Below are positions 22,415 through 32,859 of a stretch of DNA of 64,000 bases, in pieces; position 1 is the first letter of the stretch, and every line of letters begins with the position of its first letter. The stretch is taken from contig CM040452.1 in assembly GCA_022749755.1 (NCBI GenBank), forward strand, positions 18,928,350-18,992,349, read 5' to 3'. The position numbers and the translations under genes were made by a program. Under the pieces are notes generated by a model. It saw only the letters and a program-made list of their open reading frames with translations, was not told where the DNA came from and did not search any database. Source of the stretch: Azadirachta indica. Lineage: Eukaryota > Streptophyta > Magnoliopsida > Sapindales > Meliaceae.

Positions 22415-25400
22415 CTCCCCCTCAAGTGGGAGAGTGGATATCTTGCACTCCCAAACTTTGTAGCTACAGAACCATATTGGATCTTGCAACCATAGGAATA
22501 AAAATCTCTTTCCCTAAAGGTTTGGTCAGGACGTCTGCCAATTGATGTGCAAAACTCACAAACTTCGTAGCTACAGAACCATCTTGGATCTTCTCCCTAA
22601 TGTAGTGGCAATCCATCTTGATGTGTTTGGTACGCTTAAGAAAGACTGGATTAGCTGCTATGTGCAAAGTAGCCTTGTTGTCACAATACTACAAGGCAGG
22701 TTTATGATGGACAAGTCCTAAGTCTCTCAATAGATACCAAAGCCATGTTAATTCACAGCAAGCTCTTATTATTTCGCGATATTCGGCTTCGGCTGAAGAA
22801 AGAGAAACTGTTTTCTGTCGTTTTGATCTCCAAGATATCAATGAAGATCCAAGGAAAACATAGTAACCCGTAGTAGACCTTTTAGTGAGTGGGCAACTTG
22901 CCCAGTCTAAATCGAAGTAGGCTCGTAATTTGAAATTACTATTTGAGGAAAAGAATAAGTCTGGCCAGGTGCAACTTTCAAATATTGGACAACTCGTAAA
23001 GCTACCTCCATATGATGTTTTCGAGGTTGATGCATAAACCTACTCAAGACATGTACGGGATATGTGATATCTGGCCTCGAAACAGTCAAGTATTTTAATC
23101 AGCCAACTAATCTTCTGTAGTGACCTGGATGCTTGAGTAAATCATTCTTATCTAACAACTTCAAACCTCTCTCTATAAGAGTGTCAATGGGGGCTACCCC
23201 CAACAACCTTGCATCCTTGATAATTTCTACTGCATATTTACGTTGGGAGATAAAAATCCCATTTCTAGAAGCAGAAATTTCAAATTCCCAGAAAATATTT
23301 CGATGCACCAAGGTCTTTGAGACAGAAACTACTATGTAAAAACTTCTTAATTCCAACAATAATAACAGGATCATTCCCAGTAATCACAATATCATTGACA
23401 TATATCAAGACAGCAGTGAAGGACTTGCCTTGTTTTCTGGTGAACAGAGAGTAATTAGCGCGGGATTGCATATAACCAGCTGAACGGATAACTTCAGAGA
23501 ATTTAGAGAACCATTGCCGTGAAGCCTGTTTCAAACCATATAGAGATTTATGTAACTGACAAACCAAGTGTTCCTCCCCTTGTCTTTGAAGCCTCGACGG
23601 TGGAGACATATAAATTTCCTCATGAAGATCGCAATGGATGAAGGCGTTATTGACATCCAATTGATGAAAGGACCAGCTCCGGGCAGCGGCAAGAGCAAGC
23701 AAGCAACGAACAGAGATTATTTTGGCAGTGGGAGAGGAAGTGTATCGATAATCAACACCCTCCAACTATGTGAATCCCTTGGTCACTAACCGTGCTTTAG
23801 ACCTTTCAATGGAACTATCAGATTTGTGCTTAATTTTATAGACCCAACGACAGCCAATCAGGTTTTTGCCAGCAGGATGAGGTGTGAGAGTCCAAGCACC
23901 ATTGTCTTGGAGAGCTTGTAATTCTAATTGCATAACTGTTTGCCACTTAGGATAAGTGGCAGCTTTAGAATAAGACTCTGGTTCTGATGCTTGGTTGACT
24001 TGAGCAATGAAGGATCGGTATTGGGGCCTGTACCGATTATAAGATACAAAATTTGTCAATGGGTCGCGATTGCCTTTATTCGGACCTGAAAACAAAGTGG
24101 ACGATTGGCCTGAAGAAGGATGCGTGACTTGAGAGCATATATAATCCTGGAGCTTCACTGGCAGACTAATGGAGCGGCTAGAGCGACGAAGCGGTTCAGG
24201 TGGCAGTGCGGGTGGGTCTGGAGAAGGCCAAGGCAGGTCAACAGATCGGATAGGCTGAGATGCCATCGCCGAAGAAGGCGATGCTGAAGGTGCAGAAGGC
24301 GAGGGTAAAAGGTTTAGAGTGATGAGAGATGGAGAGATGATTGGAGATTAAATGGGATCAAGTGGTAGGGATGAGAGTTTTCGACATCAAGCATAGGTTT
24401 AAAAAGCAGAGGGAGGCGCGGATGACGGCGTCCGAGAGAACTGTGCCAGCTACGGGCAAGGAGAGCCTATTTTGACTATAGGTAAAGGTCGCGGAGTGTT
24501 TGGGCATGAAGTTTGGTCACTGGAGATTGGGTGGTCATGAGAAGATGAGGGAGAGATAGAGTAATTAAACATAGAGTTAAGGGGAGATGGGCCATGGGCT
24601 GGCATGGTACTGGCCCATGATTATGGGCCAACAGAGGAAGAGAAGAGCTGGGTTGGACAGATAAGTAAGACAAAATAGTTTCGTGAAATTTAACGTCCTG
24701 GCTGGTAAAAATCTTTTTACTCGATAAATCAAATAATTTGCAGCCCTTTTCACAAATTTAACTAATGAAAATGGATGCCATAGCACGGTAGTCAAATTTG
24801 TGAGAAGTGTGAACATTAGTGGCATAGGCTAAACACCCAAACACGCGTAGATGAGAAAAAGAAGGCAGTGTTGAATAAAGAAGCTCGAAAGGAGTATTGA
24901 AAGAAATAACCGATGAAGGAAACCGATTGATAATGTGCACAGCAGTGAGAGGACACTCTCGCCAAAATTGGGTTGGAAATTTAGCTTGAAATTTCGACGT
25001 TCGGGCTACTTGTAAGATGTGACGATGCTTGCATTCCACAACCTCATTTTGTTGAGGCGTGTAAGCGTAAGAATGCTGAAAAACGACACCATTATCTTGA
25101 AAGAAAGAACGTAGTGAGATGAATTTTCCACCATTGTCACTTCTAAAAGTTTTAATGCAGGATTCAAATTTGGTGAAAACACAGCTGAAGAAATTTTTTT
25201 TAAAGAGATTGTGCTTCATCTTTGTGCTGCATCAAAAATATCCATGTGAAATGTGTATAGTTATCAACAATAGTAAGAAAATAATGAGCACCAGAAAGAG
25301 AAGGGTGTCGATAACGAACCCAAATATCACAATGAATAATCTCAAAAGGTTTTGTAAAGGAAATAATACTAATATTGAAAGGTTAACGACTTTGCTTTGC

Positions 25401-27264
25401 CAAAGGACATATAGAGCAAGCATTATTGGACTGAACAGAAAAATGCAAAAAGTTCTTGCCAAGGAATCGTAAACGAGAAGCTGATAGATGGCTTAAGCGA
25501 TTGTGCCAAAGATCAGTGGATGAGATGGTGAGATTGTAGACTGGTCGGTTTGTGGATGACGAAGGGTTGGTCATAAATTTCTTCGATGCTTGTGCCACCA
25601 AATACCATAGCCCGTCACACTGTTTCCCCAAACTAATCATCCTCCCCATAGCCAGATCCTGCAAAATGCACTAATAAGGAGAAAATGTCACAGAACAATT
25701 CAAATCTCTTGTCAGATGACTAACTGACATCAAATCAACTTTGATTATAGGTACACATAATACATCATGCAGATAATAGACAGAATTTAGAGGCAACGAT
25801 CTCTTTGCAACAATATTAGCTTTTTCTCTTCTAGGCAATAATACAGGAGGCAATGAGCAATTTTTATAGTTGCAAAAAAATAATTTAAATAATGAAGAAA
25901 TATGATTTGTCGTCCTGCTATCAACGATCCAATTGCGAGAAGCCATTTTAGACAAACCTGGTTTGGTTACCGTATTTGCTTGAGAGATCCTTTATTTTTA
26001 TCGCTGAGAAGCGATAAAAGCTACTGCAATTGAGCCTCCAAAATTCCAGAAACTGATTTTACATCATCTTTAAAAGAACCTTCTGAAACATGATTGGCCG
26101 TAGGTTTGCTTAATAGACTTGGGCCTGAATTGTCCTTTGCTTTTGGATGGCCCGCTGGATACCCATACAACTGATAGCATTTTTAGACCAAATGGCCCAT
26201 ATCCCGCAATAGGAACATATTGGTCGGCCTCTTCTTAAACCCATACGACGCTGTTCAGAATGGCATTCTTTATCAAAGCGGCGTCCTTCTTGCTGTGGCG
26301 AATGTGATCGAACAGAGTGAAAGCCTTGCGACCCATATGAGCGATCGGACCTTACTGTGCCTGCTAGCAAAGCAGGCTTACTGTTGCCATTGCGCACTGC
26401 CATGGCGGCACTTCTGCTAGATTCAATTGATGCGTGCATCGAACTGAGGAATTATTGTTTCTCTTCTTGAGAAATAGAGGGATAAGCCTGGCAAACTGTA
26501 GGGAGAGGATTCATAAGAAGAATTTGCCCTTAAATTGCACTGTGAGATTCATTCAATCCCATTAGAAATTGTATCAATTTTTGTTAATCTTGCTGTGCAC
26601 CATGTGAAACATCACTGTAGGAAGCTAGTTCATCCCATAAAACCTTCAATTTCGTGTAATAGGCAAAGACAGAGAGTTGTTCTTGTTGATGATAAGTAAT
26701 TTCTCATTGAATTTCAAATACGCAAGGAGCATTGCTTTGAGAGAATCGCTTACGAAGATCTTCCCAAACTTCATGAGCAGTAGAGTAATAGATCACACTA
26801 TCTGTGATTTCTGAGTTGAGAGTGTTAACAATCTAAGAGTGAAACATGTCATTACACCGCGACCAAGTTGCATAACCCTCAGGATCAACCTCTTCTAAGG
26901 GAGCCTTTATTGAGCCATTGACCAAACCTAGCTTGTTTTTGGAATTTAAGGCTAGAGTCATAGTCCTTTTCCAATCAGAATAGTTGTCTCTATTCAAGGG
27001 TTTGGAAATCAAAACCAAACCTGGATGATCTGAGTGATGAGTGAAGTATAGATTTGAAAGATCAAACTTTGATGTGTCTGATGAAGAAATAGAGGGATCG
27101 ATTTTTCTCTCCGTCTTTGATGCGTCTGGGTTTGGTGTTCAGAAGAGATGTGATTACTTTCGTCAACCACGGTGATTGAAATATGAGAGAAAGCTGCCCG
27201 AAAAGGTACAGTGCGGATGAGATGGAGTCCAGATCTATAGTCCTACTCTGATACCATGAAAAGA

Positions 27265-27488
27265 TGGAAGAAAGATTGAATTGGCTGGAATGATTTTCAT
27301 TGATATCAAACCTTGTATATATACAGAGAAATCCCTATTTACTAAGATATGCTGGTTCTGAATTGCCTGTTAGAAAATAAATCTTCTATATTAAGATATG
27401 CTGATTCTATGTATATTTTTATTCCTTTTGTATTCCTAACTTGTAGCTAGACATCCCTGATTTATAGAGATTTGTTGTCCCTTGATTA
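27265..27488 (-). repeat. Copia-1 5' LTR, internally rearranged with an inverted segment
   Basis: The first 80 bases (27265-27344) match the 3' LTR in the same orientation. About 24 bases follow that resemble a piece of the LTR in the opposite orientation. From 27368 to about 27486 the remainder of the LTR is present flipped: TGTTAGAAAATAAATC reads on the plus strand here and on the minus strand in the other LTR. The host gene resumes at the exon 3 donor right after it. Confidence 0.85.
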
Positions 27489-28936
27489 TACAAGGTAAGA
27501 TAGGGATATCCAATTAAGGTGTACCCTTTTTATTTAATAAAAAGTTTACATTTGTGAACTATGATTCACAGGGTATATTGATAGAGGGACAAGAAATTTC
27601 AGTTAAAAGATTTTCAATAGGTTCTGGACAAGGGAAGAAGGAATTCAAAAATGAAGTTCTTTTGGTTGCTAAACTTTAACGCCAAAATCTTGTAAACCTT
27701 TTTGTTTGTTGCACTTAAAAGAGATGAAAGAATGTTAATTTACGAATATTTGCCCAAGAAAAGTTTGGACTACTTTATTTTTGGTTCGATCTTTCCTGAA
27801 CTTTTTCTTTCTTGTCCAAAAGAAATTATTTCATATTGTTTTTGAGAATTTATGTGTAGGGCTGAATACAATGACACTTTTGGATGATAAACATATCAGA
27901 TGTGGCAAGAAGCAAATTACTGGACTGGAGCAAACGATACCACATTATTGGTGGAATTACGAGTGGGCTTCTTTATCTTTATCAAGACTCTAGGCTGAGG
28001 ATTATACGTAGAGGTGTCAAAGCCAGTAATGTTTTATTAGATCACGAAATAACAAAAGTTTTGGACTTTGGCTTGGCCAGAACATTTGGAGGAGATCAAA
28101 TTGAGGCGAACACTAATAGAGTTGTTGGAACATAATAAGTAAACTTGCATTTCATTTCATGGATTTCTTTATATCACCTGTAGATTCATTTATCTTTGTG
28201 CAATGTAATCTTTCAGTGGTTATATGTCTTTTGAGTATGCAGTAGACAGGCTATTCTCAATGAAATCCAATGTCTTTAGCTTCGGTGTTTTGATACTAGA
28301 GATAGTGAGTGGGAAGAGGAGCAGAGCCATGTGGATCACCACCATAACCTTTTTAGACATATAAGTCTAAAGAACATTGAACAATTAAATTATGACAAAT
28401 CGCAACTAGCAAGGAGTGGTTATGTATTGTAATAAAGTGGAATTCCTTTTAGCAGTGTTAATTTGATTACCTATTCTTGAAGTTTATAGAAGCCCCGGAA
28501 ACTCTGAATGGTGTAACTATAATTTCTTTTTTTCTTCTTTTCAATCTGTTTCAGGTATGGAGGCTGTAAATAGAAGAGAGACTATTGGAACTAATTGATA
28601 AATTGCTAATTGACTCGTATGCTTTACCTGATGCACAACGATGCATTCAGGTTGGTCTGTTTTGTGTGCAACAATGACCAGAAGACCGGCCAAACATGTC
28701 ATCTATTGTTCTAATGTTAAGTGGTGAAAGAGCACTGCCTCAACCGAAGCAACCTGGGTTTTCAAGCAAAGGAATCTACCTGAATCAAAATCGCCATCAA
28801 GCATGCAAACATCGTCTTCAACCAATGAAATCACCTTCACTTTGTTAGTGGCTCGCTAAGAAAGCACTAGCTTACGCAAATCTAAGTGGTTTCCTGTAAA
28901 TCCAGGCAATAGATAATGATCGAGCTCGTAATACCC

Positions 28937-31419
28937 CAAATTTTATTAATCATAGGAAAGCGTATATATGGATATATCTACATTATATTAAATTATGTGA
29001 GAATGCAAAATATTAGAATTTATAAAGTGAGTATATTTATTTTTAGAACGGATTATTTGATTATAAATATAAATATGTTTATTTTTTAAAAGAATAGAAC
29101 TATTGGATAATAAGAATTTTATTACGAGTAAACTTGTAAAAAAGAGAAGTTAAAGGAGTTGGTGACATTTTACATTTGGTGAAGTTTAGGGTTAAGTGAA
29201 TTTATAATTGGAGTTGTTATCTTGTGTTGTAGAAGAAAAAGAAAGAAAATCAAAGGGAAGAAGAAATAGAATAGAGAGGTAACTGAAAAGAAGAAGAGAA
29301 TGAGAAGAAAAGACTTGTCTTAATCTATTATCTATTCTAATATCTTCTAGGTAAGTTGCTTTGGATATTAGATTATGTTTCTTTTAAGATTTCAAATACT
29401 CTTAATTATATGTCACATGTTTGATTGATTGGCTTATTGATTTAATATTATTATTTAATGGTTATTAGGATTAAGATTTTACTTAGTTGACTGAATAGTT
29501 TACTTATTAATAATTTAAACATGGATTTTTATGTCTATTTTTTAATTAATCTTTCTATAATATTAAACTACATCCAATAACGAACTTATAGAAATTTATT
29601 TCATTGTAATCGGTTAAGAACTGTTATGGAAAACAATAATTTTTGCTGTAGTTTCGGAAATTTATATTTATTTGACTAACCAATCAAATATTCTAAAAAT
29701 TGGCATATTGTTTTATATATATGTCTATTTGTATTCTGCAAAGTTTTGTAGTTTTTAAATGTTTATAGAAGTTGTTATGTATTTTTAAATCAATAAAGCT
29801 CAAACCTGAAAATTTTAGGACAATTTACCTTTAGTTAGAAAAGTGTCAAAATGTTATGAAACTTTCATACAAAGTATTTGTATGTGTCCTCAGAAACTCT
29901 GTAAAAGTTTATCTTGATCCATTCAGTAGATTAAAATTTAAAAATTATTGAATTGAAATTGTTCGATAAGAAATCAAAAAAATAGGTTAGTAAGATGTAA
30001 GTTTAAGGTTTTATAATGTATGGTTTTGGATTTGATTAAATGCTAAAACTTTATTATTTAAGGTGTAAAGAGTTCTAAGAACGACTATTATGCTATTGCA
30101 ATTCGAAAGATTTCAAAATATGATAAAAGTTATTGACTTGGAAAGTAGAACTTTGAGATAAGTGGTTTATAATTTAAAATTAATAAATTATTATGTATGG
30201 ATAGGGTGATTAAATGTTTTGAATGCTCAGAGATAGCGTGAAAGTTTTGCTTTGGTTTAGGTAAGTAGATTTATCTATGCATGACATGTCTTTTATTAAT
30301 GTTTGAAACTATTGTAAGCATGAAAGGGTTTCATAACAAATGAGAAATGAGTTTAATGATTAAATACTTATTTTGAAGAAATCATATATCAAATTATTGA
30401 ATGTTTGTATGAAGTGTACATGAAACATTAACATTATCAGTTTTATCTTACATGAAATGTCACATTTTGTAAATTGTGTTTTGGCTTATTGTTCGTAGTA
30501 AGTATTTCTATTACTATTATTGATTGGCTAGTTGGATTACTGTTTGTGCAGTTATTGATTATTAATGATCGAATTTTGATGATATTATTGTACTGTATTA
30601 TAATAAAATAACCAAGATATTAGTGATGCTACGAGATATTAGCTAAATAATTTTGTTAAGTATTTGATTAAATACTTGTATAAGATACTGTATGATTTTA
30701 TTAAATGTTGTGATCATGCTTACATATTGTCGAACTTTTTTGTTGGAGCATGATTTATGTATAAATGTTTATTCTTATTCTTAAAAAGAATTGTTTGCTG
30801 ATTAAATGATTTTTAAGCATTAAAAATTGTGTATGAATTTACTTTCTAAGTAGGCAGCTCACCCTTCATCAGTTGATATTTTACAAAAAAAATTTGTGCT
30901 TAGAGTGGTGAATTGCTGGATTCATTTTGGGAGTTAACCTTGGAGTTTACATAATGTTTACTAGTTAAAAAAATATTGTCTTTATCACATTTGTATTTAT
31001 TAAGAATTGTAGGCAGATAAAGATTAGAATCGGTTTTTGATTGTTAGTGTATATTGGTTTTGTTGCTCAATCATTTTGATATATGTTAGATATGTTTGAA
31101 AATTCAGAAAATTTGAGGTATTTTCATATATGGACCTCATAATAAATAAGTGTTGTTTGCACTATTTTATATTTGCTTGGAATTGTAAGTAAAAGTTTTA
31201 AATTCTATTAGGTATTCTTAACTAAATTTATAAGGAATACTTTCTTTAAGGTGACATTTGGGATTGAGATTTTAATAATATGTTCATTAGACATATTTTA
31301 AAGTTTGGCACTGTATTTTGGAGAATTTATAATTTGTATTGCGGAGATTTATTGAATTTTGAGGATGTGAATTTCATTCCAAATCTTGTCATCTTTATGG
31401 CAAAATTTGGGGTGTTACA
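28937..31419. mobile_element. LTR-like element with about 18-bp terminal inverted repeats (probable solo LTR, Ty3/gypsy type)
   Basis: The left end reads CGTAATACCCCAAATTTT and the right end AAAATTTGGGGTGTTACA, which are inverted copies. Flanks GAGCT (28932-28936) and CATCT (31420-31424) could be a diverged 5-bp target duplication, because the undisrupted homologous spacer after SD-RLK 2 reads CGAACTGGTCTG at that place. The 2,483 bases between are AT-rich and non-coding. TG...CA-type ends (first T changed to C), 5-bp duplication and no coding capacity fit a solo LTR; long inverted LTR ends of the form TGTAACACCCC are known to me from plant Ty3/gypsy chromoviruses. A second, shorter relative is at 45856-53469. 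A non-autonomous DNA transposon is the alternative. Confidence 0.6.
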
Positions 31420-31423
31420 CATC

Positions 31424-32799
31424 TGGTTTACAAGCAATTACTTTTATTAGAAACTGGATGAACATATCAGATGTTTTCCTGTGCCTTTACATTATGCACC
31501 AGACTGGTACGATAAATCATTTACCACCCCTGCAGTAGAGGTTAACAATTAATGTTAATATCATTATCAGAATGTTGATCAATAGACTAAAACATCTTAT
31601 TTACCGAACATATATAAAATATTCAGAATTAATCATGATATCTATCTTTATCAATACAAGTTTTTAGTTCAATTCTCATGTATTTATGTATTTTTTTCAA
31701 CCACGCTCTTAAATTTTGTGGTTATTATTTCCGTATTTCTCTGTCTGATTCTGAATTAGAACACAATCCTACTTGTCAACACAGTTAAGTGGTGAAATTT
31801 CTGAAGGCTAATAATCATTTTGATTGTGTTCTTGTGCCCCATACTTAGCTTTTATCGTAGATATTAACTTCATAAACCAGGGAAAAAGGAAAAAAGAGTG
31901 GTGTGGGATGAAACATTCCCCCTTTAGTGCCATCTCTCATTTAATGACCGAAAAATTGCACTCATTGGAGTGAAGTCTACGCGTGCATGTAGTTAGGTTG
32001 TCTCCTTAATAAAGACTCATCAATTTATTTTGGGAGCCTTGTTGACTGATTATGACCAGTTATAATGTATCAATTCCTACCTTCTCACCTTCATCCACTT
32101 GTTGACATTAAATATATATCCACTGCTGATGGATGGTGATTCGAAAGAAGAAACTTAGTACTTAACAAACACAAGCTTCTTGAATCACCCATATAATTAG
32201 CTTTATTAGTGGAAGATTCTTTCGGCTTTAATAAAATATTCCTTTGATTGTATTACTACAGATACATTAGGTTAAAATTTCTGACCTATTACTTTCTGGT
32301 CACGTATCTTAAATGCCTATCTGATCGATTACGTCTACTCCAATAGGATCACCTTTTGAGAACCGAGAAATTGGATTCTGATCAGGAGATACCTTAGCTG
32401 TCGACACTATAAAACTGTAAAGGAAATGGTATTTTTGAGTTTCCGAGTTTTAAAAACAGTCTTCATCGGGGCAATAGACATGATACAATAAATGACTGGG
32501 GATTCATTTCAGAGGTCACCAACTACCAAGTTGCCCTGTTTTCTACGCCCTGTGGAGACCATAATCAGATGAATTTTGCTCTAGACATCTTTTCAGAGTA
32601 TTCAAAGTCTAAGCCGGTGGCTGTTGTCAACTAACGGATGATACAAGTTATTCAGATATAGATGTGCTGTATGGCAACTACTTTAGTAGACAAAATTTAT
32701 TGAATTTTTAATTTTACACCTAACAAGTTCTATGTGTTGGCCTTGGAGGATAGTTTTTGCTAGGAGAATTACACTGATCCTATTCTTCGCCTGCATGTT
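31424..32799. repeat. Duplicated spacer copy 2 and SD-RLK 4 upstream region
   Basis: 31424-32230 matches 14800-15590 and 32335-32700 matches 16660-17012, in the same order. Non-coding. The last part is the upstream region of SD-RLK 4. The match places the duplication breakpoints outside the spacer, so SD-RLK 2 plus spacer plus an SD-RLK 4-type gene formed one tandem unit. Confidence 0.8.
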
Positions 32800-32815
32800 A
32801 TGCAGCACCAATTTC

Positions 32816-32825
32816 TATATAAAAG
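32816..32825 (+). promoter_or_regulatory. TATA box of SD-RLK 4
   Basis: TATATAAAAG lies 35-44 bases before the ATG at 32860. Transcription would start about 25-35 bases downstream, near 32845-32855. The in-frame upstream ATG at 32800 precedes this box and would not be in the transcript, so the start at 32860 is preferred. The context around it is AAAATGC. Confidence 0.65.
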
Positions 32826-32859
32826 AGCTAGTAGATTAAGGACAGCAAGCATCATTAAA

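Larger units (their letters stand above)
22203..27488 (-). mobile_element. Copia-1: Ty1/copia retrotransposon inserted in SD-RLK 3 exon 3
   Basis: The element reads on the minus strand, so its 5' end is on the right. From right to left: rearranged 5' LTR (27265-27488), primer-binding site TGGTATCAGAG complementary to initiator Met-tRNA (about 27246-27256), gag (DNYSDWKRTMTLAL, 26833-27018), a decayed zinc knuckle (near 26180-26225), protease (WIVDSRTTNHI, near 25930), GAG-pre-integrase (DLWHNRLSHLS, near 25510), integrase (RSDNGGKFIS and YTPQQNEVVE, near 25000-25150), reverse transcriptase (WVYKIKHKSD, QLDVNNAFIHCDL, SLYGLKQASRQW, YVNDIVITG; about 23280-24266), RNase H (about 22464-23089, [11 protein letters not shown]), a polypurine tract (GAGGGGGAGTG, 22415-22425) and the 3' LTR. 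The catalytic YVDD is YVND and the protease DSG/A motif is altered. Frameshifts and stops separate the domains, so it is non-autonomous now. Confidence 0.92.
20266..28860 (+). pseudogene. SD-RLK 3: SD-RLK 2-like pseudogene split by copia-1
   Basis: Exon 1 (20266 to about 21560) starts ATGAGCAAGCAGATG like SD-RLK 2 and keeps B-lectin, SLG ([20 protein letters not shown]), EGF and PAN in pieces. Frameshifts occur near 20330, 20545, 20690, 21200 and 21400, and there is a TGA near 20400. Exon 2 is at about 21769-21905 ([14 protein letters not shown]). Exon 3 begins near 22068 and is cut at about 22202 inside the sequence leading to the glycine loop. After copia-1 the gene resumes at about 27487 with TACAAG and the exon 3 donor, then exon 4 (about 27572), exon 5 (about 27898-28133, DFG present but the preceding loop short by several codons and HRD changed to RRG), exon 6 (about 28217-28362) and exon 7 (about 28555-28860). 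Stops include the TAA after the LLVAKL segment in exon 4 and a TGA after VQQ in exon 7. Clearly dead. Confidence 0.88.

Noticed and set aside
24476..24825. Overlapping minus-strand ORFs in copia-1 as a separate gene
   Set aside because: They fall between integrase and reverse transcriptase and are frame-shifted remains or shadows of the copia polyprotein linker.
28937..31419. Long non-coding RNA gene
   Set aside because: The inverted termini and the absence of this segment from the homologous spacer after SD-RLK 2 show that it is an inserted element.
32800..32859. Upstream in-frame ATG as start of SD-RLK 4
   Set aside because: It precedes a good TATA box and places 20 basic/polar residues before an otherwise clean signal peptide.
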